From the NCBI GenBank assembly GCA_033977485.1, contig CM066994.1:85188871-85252870 (forward strand): 64,000 bases of DNA. The letters are read 5' to 3'. A program made the position numbers and the translations under genes. The DNA is from Hydrangea macrophylla (lineage: Eukaryota > Streptophyta > Magnoliopsida > Cornales > Hydrangeaceae). The notes beneath the pieces were generated by a model. That model searched no databases, was not told where the DNA came from, and worked only from the letters and a program-made list of their open reading frames with translations. Positions 45,340-55,689 of this stretch are shown here, in pieces (within the stretch, counting starts at the first letter, position 1; every line of letters starts with the position of its first letter).

Positions 45340-45441
45340 GGATCGATCCGCGGGAAGGGCGGATCGATCCATCTCACTAATTATCAAGCAGAATGTCCCC
45401 GGAAATGGGCGGATCGATCCGTGGGAAGGCCGGATCGATCC
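45340..45441. repeat. GGATCGATCC palindrome cluster in E2 LTR
   Basis: Four exact copies at 45340, 45361, 45411 and 45432, mostly with GGGC before and GGGAAGG after. The last extends to CCGGATCGATCCGG. They lie 118-226 bp upstream of the TATA candidate. In the right LTR (about 60531-60632) one copy has a base change. Confidence 0.85.
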
Positions 45442-47383
45442 GGCCTTGGCAGAACACCTCCCTGCTGCTAAAAACATCAGTTTTTCATATCCAAAACCTT
45501 TCCTAACATAATCAAACTTTGTGTAAACATCCAAGAACCCTCCAAATTCAATTATAAGTGTTTCTAAACATTGACATAAGATTTCCATATATGAAATGAC
45601 AATCAAAACACCCAAATTCTTCCTATGAATCATAACTCAACATCAAAATCCATCAAAATCCACATTTTAACCCAATGCTTGCATAATTTCTCAACCAAAG
45701 AAAAACTAAGTTCAATTTACAACCAAAGTTACTTACTACTCGAAGTTGCCTTTCCCATATACATAATTTGTGACTTGCAAATGCAATTTATACCAAAAGA
45801 CCCTTACTACTCAATTTGAATTAACATATTACAAGAACTTTCAAAGCATAAGTTGTTTACAACACTTGAAGTGTAAGGATTACAACCAAGCCAAAACATC
45901 TATACATATGAACATGAAACACATCTCACAACCCCACGCCCAACCCGTCGTGCGAATCATTTCCTCTCCTCTTCCCGTACCGTACCTGCGATGGTTATTC
46001 AATAACCACAACAGAAAATATATTTTCGTTTAAGCTTTCGCTTAGTGAGAGAACTAATCATGCTATTGGAATGTTTAATATGCAAATGCAACAATCATGA
46101 TAAACAACAATAAATTGATCTCCGGAAAGTCAAGCAACTCAAGCCACCACCCCCGGGTCCTTCTCACCTCGGAATTTCTCACTCTTTTGGCGCATATAGC
46201 ACAACACACACTCTTTTGTGACCCCGAAGGCGTCACCGGCATTTCATTGTGGTCGTCACCACGTCCTACTCATTGAGGACTTCCTATCCCTTACATATGG
46301 GACCTATAAATGGTGCTCACTACTTGACTTCCCTTTGATCCACATAAGCATTTAAGAAACTTAGCATATAAGCATATAAGCATATCAATTTCACAACTTT
46401 GACATGCTTTTTCCTCAATTTCAACAACACATATAAATATAAACATGAATTAAGCATTCTAAGCCAACAATTATCACACCAACATATCTAAACACCCAAT
46501 TTTTGGGACTAGAACACTCACTCTTTGATTTACTAGCGAATTAATCTTAGAAATCCCAACCTCTAGCAAATTTCCAACCCAAATTCCACCGGTGTAATTC
46601 CTACATAAGGTTGGTGTCAAGAACATCATCTATTAAGAACGGCCGCCGTAAAACGTTGCCGAAACTGAAAATAAAAGACGTGCATGTGATCCTCTTACCT
46701 CCACGAATCCAAATCCAGTCTCGGTTCGTGAATCCGACGCCGGACGGCGAAGAAACGGCAAGAAACGTCGTCGAGAATTTCCGTCGCCGACTCGAGCTCT
46801 TCGTTCTCTTGAATTTCTGGAGATTTCCAGCTCATTAACACTTATGAGACACATATGCAAGACATGCATATGTGTTGTCCCCTTTTTCCCTTATTCCTAC
46901 TTACCTCCCCCAACTTTCTATAAGTTTTATTATGAAACCCCCTTGTTAATTACGTTAACTACCCATCTTTTCTAAAAGGATTTAATCTAAGTCCCGCGTG
47001 GGTCCCAAACGTGGTCCCACATAATTCATGAGGTTGCTATTAAACCTACCAATTATCAATTTTATTCAAATATGCCCTCACATGGGTACCCAAATTGGTC
47101 CCCTTACCTATCATAAGACATTATAATATCAATAAACATTTAAACAAGTAATCATATAAGCACATAATGACATAAAAAAGCAAATTATTTTAATTAGACC
47201 CTCGTTGGGCCCCACATTTATACCAGTCCCGCCTTTCACAGGACTTTCATCTGTGTCCGCATTTGAACACCTTTTCACATGTGGGTTCATAACCCCCACC
47301 TTAATTCATCTCATGCATTAATTATCTTTAATTAACACACATTGATATCGCATTAATATTATTTTCCGGGTACGGGTGTTACA

Positions 47384-47398
47384 TTTCTTCCTCCCTTT
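47384..47398 (-). other. Polypurine tract of E2
   Basis: The minus strand reads AAAAGGGAGGAAGAAA directly before the 3' LTR. Confidence 0.85.
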
Positions 47399-47432
47399 TA
47401 AAAAGTTTGTCCCCAAACTTATTCTTACCTCA

Positions 47433-47757
47433 TCAGTTGAACAAGTGTGGGTACTTCTCCCTGATCTCATCTTTTCGCTCCCAAGTTGCCTCTTCAACGC
47501 TATGATTACGCCAGAGGACCATGACCAACGGAATTGTCTTTGTTCTCAACACTTGATCTTTCCTATCCAGAATCCGTACCGGATGTTCAACATACGTCAT
47601 ATCTTCTCGGACTTCCAATGGTTCTGGTTCAAGGATATGACTCGAATCCGACACATAACGTCTGAGCATAGACACGTGGAACACATTATGAACATGTGAC
47701 AACTCTTGTGGTAACTCTAACCTATAAGCTACCGGTCCCACTTTATTCAAAATCAGA
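47433..47757 (-). pseudogene. E2 integrase C-terminus with chromodomain
   Basis: The part just downstream of the frameshift holds the end of integrase (VAYRLELPQEL, HNVFHVSMLRRY). A chromodomain-like end follows (a VRILDRKDQVLRTK stretch, VLWRNHSVEEATWE and an acidic/basic terminus with HLFN), then a stop. Chromodomains of chromoviruses are thought to steer integration to marked heterochromatin. The frame break near 47757 separates it from the rest of pol: about 14 bp usual in this family are missing between GKL and GPF. Confidence 0.85.
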
Positions 47758-50067
47758 AAAGGTCCAACTTACCTTTCTTACCAAACCGCGTAATGCCTTT
47801 CGAAGGTGAAACTTTTAAGAACACATAATCACCAACCTCGAACTCCAACGGTCTTCTACCCTTATCAGCATAACTTTTGTAGCGACTTTGTGCCACTTGC
47901 AACCGTTGCTTAATCAACTTAACCTTATCAGTGGTGATTTGTACAATTTTTGGCCCTAGAAGTTGCTTTTCCCCAATCTCTGTCCAACACACAGGCGATC
48001 TACACTTTCGACCATACAATGCCTCAAAAGGCGCCATTCCAATGCTTGTCTGGAAACTATTGTTATAAGAAAACTCAATTAACGGCAAGTGAGTTTCCCA
48101 GTCAGCCTTAAAATCCATAACGCATACTCTAAGCATATCCTCGAGAATCTGAATAACTCGTTCCGACTGTCCATCAGTTTGCGGGTGAAAAGTGGTGCTA
48201 AAATGCAAAGCTGTCCCCATTGCTCTTTGTAGCCCTTCCCAAAATCTGGACACAAAACGTGTATCCCGATCTGAAACAATTGATACCGGTGCTCCGTGCA
48301 ATCTTATAATCTCTTTAACATAGAGTTCTGCTAACTTCATCGGGTCAGTAGTCTTAATCGGCAAAAAGTGGGCTGACTTAGTCAACCGGTCAACGATTAC
48401 CCAAATACTATCATTTGATCTAGGAGACCTCGGCAATCCCGACACAAAATCCATCGTAATGTGCTCCCATTTCCATTCCGGTATTTCCAATGGTTGTATC
48501 TCTCCAGCGGGTCGTTGATGTTCAAGCTTTACTAATTGACATGTCATGCATTTAGCTACATATTCAGCGACTTCAAGTTTCATACCACTCCACCAATAGA
48601 CCTCTCTCAAATCTCTGTACATCTTTGTACTACCCGGGTGCACGGAATACCGAGTACTATGAGCTTCTTCCAAAATTCTTTCTTTTAAGTTACCCACATT
48701 AGGCACACATAACCTATTGATGTACCATAGTACCCCATCATGCAGACTGAACTCTGGTCGCTTACCCTCAGGTAATTCATCTACAACTTTCTTCAAGGTT
48801 GGGTCCAAAAGTTGATTTACTTTAATCTCTCCAATCAAGTTAGGTTGTGCTACAATTACTGCCATCAATCCACCTTTAACTCTAGGAATAACTTCCAATT
48901 CCAACCGTTCAAACTCTTTCACCAACCCTTCTTGTGCCGTTAAAACACATGCTAAATTTTTTGATGATTTTCGACTCAAGGCATCGGCCACCACATTGGC
49001 TTTACCCGGATGATATTGAATTTTCAGGTCGTAGTCCTTCATTAACTCCAACCATCTTCGTTGTCGCATATTCAAATCCCTCTGAGTAAACAAATACTTT
49101 AAGCTCTTGTGGTCAGTGAAGATTTCGCAAGTTTTCCCATACAAGTAATGTCGCCAAATCTTTAAGGCAAAAATTACCGCGGCAAGTTCCAAATCGTGGG
49201 TTGGATAATTCTTCTCATGAGTCCTCAATTGCCTTGAAGCATACGCTATCACTTTATCCCCTTGCATAAGAACACATCCCAAGCCTTGATGAGAAGCGTC
49301 ACTGTAAATACTAAATCCCCCGGTACTTGTCGAAATCGAAAGTATTGGAGCAGAAGTTAACTTACTCTTCAATGTTTGAAAACATTCCTCACATTCTTTC
49401 CCCCATTCAAACGGAATATCCTTTCTCATTAATGTTGTCATCGGAGTAGCAATCTTCGAGAAATCCTGAACAAACCTTCTATAATACCCAGCCAATCCCA
49501 GAAAGCTACGAATTTCTGACACGTTGGTTGGTCTCGCCCAATTCATAACAGCTTCTATTTTCTGCGGATCAACTGACACGCCATCCTTGGAAATCACATG
49601 GCCAGGGAAGGTGACACTTGTTAACCAAAATTCACTTTTCTTCAATTTTCCGAATAACTTCTTTTCTCGAAGTCGTTGCAACACCAATCTCAAATGCCTA
49701 TCATGCTCTTCTGGACTTTTTGAGTAAATAAGAATATCATCAATAAAAACTATAACAAATTCATCCAAATACGTTTTAAAGACTCGATTCATTAAATCCA
49801 TGAACGCAGCCGGCGCATTGGTTACTCCAAATGGCATTACAAGAAATTCATAATGACCGTACCGAGTTCTAAAGGTTGTCTTCTCAACATCCTCAGCTTT
49901 TACCTTCAATTGATGATACCCCGACCTCAAATCGATCTTTGAAAACACTTGAGCACCTTGTAACTGGTCAAATAAATCGTCGATTTGCGGTAATGGGTAC
50001 TTGTTTTTGATAGTTACTTTGTTGATCTCACGATAATCTATACACATCCGCATCGTCCCATCTTTCT
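47753..50067 (-). pseudogene. E2 reverse transcriptase, RNase H and integrase
   Basis: 766 open codons. The RT core shows [28 protein letters not shown] (Asp), [13 protein letters not shown] and the [10 protein letters not shown] active site. RNase H shows Asp in [11 protein letters not shown], Glu in [12 protein letters not shown], Asp in [11 protein letters not shown] and Asp in [10 protein letters not shown]. Integrase shows the His/Cys zinc region ending KCMTCQ, then Asp in TMDFVSGL, Asp in VSDRDTRF and Glu in DGQSERVIQ. All catalytic residues are present. The upstream frame is interrupted by E3; gag-protease resumes at 58196 in register. It ends in a premature stop at 47753 from the deletion described for the chromodomain. 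Confidence 0.95.
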
Positions 50068-50072
50068 TTTTC
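50068..50072. repeat. Target-site duplication of E3, left copy
   Basis: TTTTC, repeated at 58191-58195. The insertion point is a Lys-rich stretch of the E2 RT coding region. Confidence 0.93.
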
Positions 50073-50146
50073 TGTAATACCCTGTATTTTCAGGTATATT
50101 TATATATCCCTTGTACTTTCCTTAGTCTTTGGTGAGTTTGAGTTTC

Positions 50147-50353
50147 CAATCGATTGACATTCTTTTCAATCGATTGACATTTTTGGATACCAATCGATTG
50201 ACATGTTCCCAATCGATTGCCATCAGACCGACCTGAATTCATGATGTGGCAGTTTATCAATCGATTGCCATCTTCTTCAATCGATTGACTACAAATATCT
50301 GTTGCCAATTGATTGACATTCGTTCAATCGATTGACATAAGTTCAATCGATTG
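50147..50353. repeat. CAATCGATTG cluster upstream of E3 TATA box
   Basis: Nine copies starting at 50147, 50167, 50191, 50210, 50258, 50278, 50306 (CAATTGATTG), 50325 and 50344. Distances are often 19-20 bp. The second LTR has eight. Confidence 0.95.
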
Positions 50354-50415
50354 ACATAAGCTGAGAAACATTTTCTTCTTTCCTTTAGCTTTGAACGTGT
50401 GGCACTCTTAACCCC

Positions 50416-50423
50416 TATATATA
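50416..50423 (+). promoter_or_regulatory. TATA box of E3 5' LTR
   Basis: CCCCTATATATACTCG, 63 bp after the last upstream palindrome. The same site is at 56014-56021 in the 3' LTR. Confidence 0.7.
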
Positions 50424-50836
50424 CTCGTTCATTTGTGGCCTTGGGCCAAGTTTTGGCAGCCTTGGGAGAGAGAGCTACATACTCTCTTATATATATACAC
50501 ACATATATATATTGTATATATATTACACACACACACTCTCGGGTTGAAGAAGAAGAAGAGAAGAAGAAGAAGAAGAGAAGAAGAAGAAGAAGAAAGAAGA
50601 GGAGAGGAGACCAGAAAGAAAAGACAGACAGAGAGAGGGAAAGAGAACTCACCATAGCCGCCGTCGCGGAGCTCGGGACGCTGTCAACGGAACGCCGGGA
50701 GAGGTGAGTTTATTAACTCACTCAAAGAGGATTGTTTTTGTGATGTTTATGTGTGTATAATAACGTGCATGAGGAGGAAATGAGACCCCAACGTTTTGTA
50801 ATAAAACCCAGCAGTTTTGAGGAAGAAGACAGAGTC

Positions 50837-50980
50837 CAATCGATTGACCATAGTTCAATCGATTGACATCAGTTCAATCGATTGACATTATTCCAATCGA
50901 TTGACATTATTCCAATCGATTGACATGATTCCAATCGATTGACATAAGTCCAATCGATTGACATTATTTCCAATCGATTG
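50837..50980. repeat. 19-bp CAATCGATTG array in E3 leader
   Basis: Eight exact copies at 50837, 50856, 50875, 50894, 50913, 50932, 50951 and 50971: six steps of 19 bp and one of 20. All eight are also kept in the 3' LTR (56432-56575). Confidence 0.97.
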
Positions 50981-51529
50981 AGTAAGAGCAGAATGTTGTT
51001 TATCTATTATTATATGTTATGAGCTGATTGTAATGTACCCAAGCTGTTAATGGCTGTACCATATGTGATATTGGATATGTGCTTAGTCAACATGATACTA
51101 CGCAAGCCTTATATGATGTTTATGTTAATGTTACAAGATGAACTGTTTATTATTTACTGTCGATATGAGATGCTCTAATGGTTAAGTAACTGCCATATGT
51201 TATTGTCAAACTGAATAGTAGAACGGAACACGACAGCACGTTAATAATCAGAAATGAGTAGATATGTTGAATACAGAGCATGTGGTATTTCCTGTACTTA
51301 GTATATGAGCATTTCACAACATGTGTCAGCATGCATGGGATAGTGATGTCAAGAGGTAAGAGAATCTGATGAGAAATGGGATATTGATATGAAGAGATGA
51401 GAAGATATGATGAGAAAGGGGAACTGTGATTTATATGGAATAATGAGATATGTGTACTTTGGGATCCGTGGGATCAACGGCTGACGAGTTGGGTGGACGT
51501 GGGATGGTTAGAGTTCCTAGTGCGCCTCT

Positions 51530-51719
51530 CACTGTTGAAGACGTCCAGTGATGCGTATGCACTGTTGAAGACGTCCAGTGTACCGTTGAAGACGTCCGGC
51601 TAGTGCTCTAATGTATTCTCAGCTGTGTAGACGACCAGTGAGAGTATACGCATCGTTGAAGACGTCCGATGTGCCGTTCTATCGTTTACAGATAGGTGGT
51701 ACCATGTAGACGACCGGTA
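51530..51719 (+). repeat. Six leader hairpins with GACGTC/GACGAC loop
   Basis: Hairpins at 51530-51550, 51560-51580, 51582-51599, 51620-51640, 51651-51671 and 51700-51719. Stem pairs include CACTG/CAGTG (twice), ACCG/CGGC-type, CATCG/CGATG and TACC/GGTA. Loops are TTGAAGACGTC or a TGTAGACGAC variant. Since they follow the TATA box they would be in the element's RNA leader. They recur at about 57125-57314 and in the solo LTR. Confidence 0.8.
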
Positions 51720-52602
51720 ACCCTATCAAGGGATTTTGGGATCTATTGCCTAGTCGGGTGATTCCGATTGGCATTACTGTATCGACGAATGGTTTTCAGA
51801 TTGGTATTATGGGATCGACGTATGGATACGAATGAGAATAAGAACATGGATATGGATGTGAATATGGGAATGGTTAGTATGATGATGGTTCAGTCGTGGA
51901 TTCAGCGTCCCGACGTAAAGGTATATGCATGGGTGATTGCATGGGTTACATGCATGGATTTGGTGAATACGTGATGAGATATTTATTCCATGATCGTTAT
52001 TATTGTTTTCACTTAATATGATTTCTGTTATTATTGATTCATATACAGTTTGATGAGACCTTTGCTATGTCCGTGAGAGACGTCATTGTTAAGAGATTAA
52101 CCGCATTTTAAGATGCTGAACAATAACGGTGAGGAGTGTTGTTTAGTGTACTCACTCAGCTTTGTATCCAAAGTTGATGGCATTTATGCCCTGGACATTC
52201 CAATGTCTAGGGATTTGTAGGTCTTGAGGACGAGAGACTGATAGTTCTGCCAGACTTGGAGCTGAAGGCTGGAAGACGAAGATGTGCTGCTTTATATAGT
52301 TAGTTTGTACATCTGTTGTTGTTATTGTTATAGGCCTGAGACTATAAGCCAGCTGTTGTAATAGTTTTAGTAGACTTTTATAATTGGTACTTGGGCATCT
52401 GTTGCTTTCATACCTTTTATAGTTTCCGCTGTAGCCTCTGATTATGTTAATAAGATATGTTCTATGAATAGCATCCTACCTATCGTGGTGTTTATTGGTT
52501 TGAGTAGATGACAACGCGGTTATTCACCCGTCATTCCCTATGGACCCATAAAGGAAATTTATTTTTCTCTATTTATGCTGCTCCGGGGCGTGACAGGATT
52601 TT

Positions 52603-52620
52603 TGGTATCAGAGCCTAGGT
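52603..52620 (+). other. E3 primer binding site (initiator tRNA-Met)
   Basis: TGGTATCAGAGCCTAGGT, seven bases after the LTR end. It is the usual initiator-Met type site. Confidence 0.9.
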
Positions 52621-53300
52621 TTCAGTTGTTAACCGCTTGTCTTTTGTGATTGGAACCCGAGTCCTATGTTAATATCGATAGCATGAGGATTAGTTAAGAT
52701 GAGATAGAACTGGAATCTTGTCATGTAGACGAGAAGTTTGAAGAATTCATCTGAGGATGTTTCGTTAGTAGGTAGTAACTGCTAGAGCCGATAAGAATCG
52801 TTAGAACTGTTAATAGCTAAGTTCACGGAGAATAATGCGTCGAGAGTTAGTTGTGGTGGTGGAGAACCTAAATATAGAGCCGTTGGATGTTAGACGCTGA
52901 CAAATCCCGAAGCAATCTCGGAGCAGTCAGTATGTCCTAGAAATAGAAAGAAGTTAAGAATAAGATTATCCTGTTACCTTGAGCCACATGTTAGTTGAGC
53001 AGTATTCGTAGTCTGGAACCTGAGAATAGAAATAGAATGTTTAAGATTTGACGTTGAGCGTAGAAGTTGTAGTTTCGTCTTGAGCATAGATACATTTAAG
53101 CGTACTTGGTAGATAGACTGACCTTGTGGTTATTATTATTTATGTGAGGTATCCGTATTGCTTAATGTGATCGTATTATATAGTGGTACTATATATTGGT
53201 TACCACATGTTTTGTTCTTGCTTGAGCTGTAAGATAGAATGTGTCTGACCGAATAGTTTTCATTTGTAGGTAGCAACACTGAACCCTACCAGCACTCGTT
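52621..53300 (+). other. E3 internal leader
   Basis: 680 bp without a gene between primer site and gag. A good splice acceptor (TTTTCATTTGTAG, ending 53269) lies 32 bp before the gag start. Confidence 0.5.
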
Positions 53301-54444
53301 ATGGTTAGGACGACTCGAGGAAACCCGGGCCAGCTGAATGGAGTACCTGAATTAGTACCTCCTGAGATAGATCCAACAGGAATGGTCGGAGTTTTCATCC
53401 GTCGCATGGAACAAGTTATCAATCGTGCGGATCACGTCATCGGCAATGAAGCACCAGTACGTCAGACAAGAGTCAAGCTGCTAAAGGAATTTCGTGCTCT
53501 TCAACCAGAGACCTTTACCGGATTAACGGGAGCATGGCAAGCTGAGCAATGGATTCGCTAGATAGAATTGATATTTGAGACACTTGAATGTACTGACACT
53601 GAGAAAAGACATTTGGCTATATTTCAACTGACATTCTCAGCAGCAGATTGGTGGGACGCAGTGAAAGCTACGATAGGTGAAGAAGCTGTAGGAAGGATGA
53701 CTTGGGAATCATTCAAGACTCGATTTCTAGAGAAGTACTTTCCAGAATCCGAGAAGAACAAAAAGGGAGATGGAGTTCATTCAATTAGTCCAAGGTAGTT
53801 TTACAGTGCCCGAATATACAACTCAATTCGAGAGGCTATCACGATTTGCACCGCATATGATCGATACGCCAAGAAGAAAGATCAAAAGATATCATCAAGG
53901 ACTAGTTCCGCATATTCGACATATGACTATAGGACATTTAGATCAATCTTTTGAAGCTCTGGTAGAAATGGCAACGAAACTGGAAGACGACACTCAGATT
54001 AGTGAAGGACAACACTTTGATAAAACATTTCCAGAGTACGATCAGTTTCTCCTAACGGATCAGAGAGGAAGGGACAGTCAGATTGTGTTGGCTGCTAACC
54101 AAGTTCAACAAGGAAACACAGAAAGAAATTACATAGGCAATCGCCAGAAGCGCAAGAGATTTGAGACCGACAAGAAAGAATCAAAACCCGTGACGACCCC
54201 AACACAGCACAGAGAACGAGATATCTGCTACAATTGTGGAGTACCTGGACACCATTCCCAAGAATGCAGAGCGTTAAGGAAATCTAATGGACGGGGAATA
54301 CGATGTTTCAACTGTGGTAAATTTGGTCATGTTCGTAAGTTTTGTCCAGAACTAGAGATGCAACACAATGTTCCGTTGCAACAAGTATCACGAGGGCAGA
54401 CTCACCATACAAATAATTGGTCTCAACTTAGACAAGGACGATAG
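53301..54444 (+). pseudogene. E3 gag
   Basis: The ATG at 53301 begins an 86-codon part (ending in WIR, then TAG at 53559-53561). The gag core follows (AIFQLTFSAADWWDAVKATI, WESFKTRFLEKYFPE) up to a one-base frameshift near 53765. A 224-codon part continues with VPEYTTQFERLSRFAPHMI. Two CCHC knuckles near the end read CYNCGVPGHHSQEC and CFNCGKFGHVRKFC, and the stop is at 54442-54444. The stop and frameshift mean this copy's own gag is dead. The young LTRs therefore imply gag help in trans or very recent damage. Confidence 0.92.
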
Positions 54445-55689
54445 ACAGAAGGTACAATACTCAACACCTACATCATGTATTGTATATGATCCCGATATTG
54501 CAGGAAGTTTGGTATTTGTTTGATTGAGTGTAAGAGGATTAGCCTACACCATAAATTGTAGATATCCAAACAACTCGTTTGACACTGATCGACAGTAGTT
54601 CAAGTGTGGATATAACATCATTTGCATCCCCATAAGACATCAATTGCATCCTTATATGATGTCAATTGCCTCCCTATCGAAAGACTATGCCAACCATTGG
54701 TATGTTGGACAGAGACTAGAGATGAGGAATCTAAATTTGCTTTAGATGTAGCTTTGACAAGAGAGGACGAACTAGAAGATTGCGAGTATACGGGAAGAGA
54801 TACGAGTAACGCAGAGACGACACCAGAACTTCAAAAGAGTATCGCTAAAGAATGTTTTCGACACCGATCGCCTGTTGCTTTCATCCAGTCAAGAAGTTAT
54901 ACAATAGATCGACTCACGATATCAGTACGTAGTCCTGCCTAACCTATTTGATTAGTACGTGGAAGCAGAACGAGTATTCAATGGATTGAACGACTTCAAA
55001 GAGATGATTATATCAATAGTACGTGGGAATTTGGAGAGCCATGAGGAAATTTGAGTTATCAAATGACGATGCTAGAGTCACAATACTTTCAAGTCAACAT
55101 ATTGGAGGATGAAGGACGACAACAACACGGGAGTTAACAAGGACGTCATATGCAACATGAGGCTAACTAATAACGTTGACGATCGTAACGGGAAGTCCAG
55201 AGATAAGAAGACAGTCAACTAATGACGCAGTAGAGACATCGTCAGCACAGTGTGAAGCATCTTCGAAACCAGAGTAGACGGCAACGCTTCGCTACTACTT
55301 AGATGAGATTTGAACACTTGATCACTAGAACCCTCACACCGTAGAGTTTGACCTGAGAGAGGAACCTTGTGTGTTTGGAGACTAGCCATTTCAGATGTTG
55401 TAAGATGATTAGATTGTGCTACCTAGAACCTTTTTCCTGAAGTTTGACATACGAATTTCATATCCCTTAATCCTGAAGATTTGGTAGTTGTAACCCTAGT
55501 ATTTGTAGATCAGTGATATCTTCGTATCGTGTGTTTAGAACTTAATCCGTTGGCCGCTGAGGTAATCGTTTACGTAAAACGAGAACTTGAGCATTTTTAG
55601 ATTCTATCTTCTGAGATGGATTTCTTTTTGGTAGTAGGGGTCGTTGCTTCGGATTTCGAGGACGAAATCTTTTGATGAGTGGTGGATGA
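54445..55689 (+). other. E3 3' region, pol absent
   Basis: A 1.2-kb stretch with no domain match. The ORF at 54622-54942 has no recognisable feature. A GATGTCAATTGC / CATCAATTGCATCC echo lies near 54620-54670. It ends with GATTTCGAGGACGAAATC and an imperfect purine tract GATGAGTGGTGGATGA before the LTR. Confidence 0.5.

Larger units (their letters stand above)
45049..47383 (-). repeat. E2 3' LTR (left)
   Basis: On the plus strand it runs TGTCACACCCC to GGGTGTTACA. The minus-strand start TGTAACACCC is usual for Tekay-type LTRs. Confidence 0.95.
50073..52595 (+). repeat. E3 5' LTR
   Basis: In order it has an upstream CAATCGATTG cluster (50147-50353), a TATA box (50416-50423), a CA/TA stretch, a GAAGAA microsatellite, a GC-rich exon-like end with a splice-donor-like GAGGTGAGT (50702-50710), a downstream CAATCGATTG array (50837-50980), six GACGTC hairpins (51530-51719), and U5. 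Confidence 0.95.

Noticed and set aside
45295..47699. Short ORFs in the E2 LTR (45295-46869, repeated at 60486-62042)
   Set aside because: They are duplicated because the LTR is duplicated. No conserved domain is visible and their composition follows the LTR.
50399..50707. ORF with Lys/Arg/Glu-rich run in the E3 LTR (also 55997-56302)
   Set aside because: It spans the TATA box and a GAA microsatellite. It is present only because the repeat lacks stops.
50837..50980. CRISPR-like look of the evenly spaced CAATCGATTG array
   Set aside because: The repeat is 10 bp with 9-bp spacers in a plant LTR. Real CRISPR repeats and spacers are about three times longer, and no cas genes are present.
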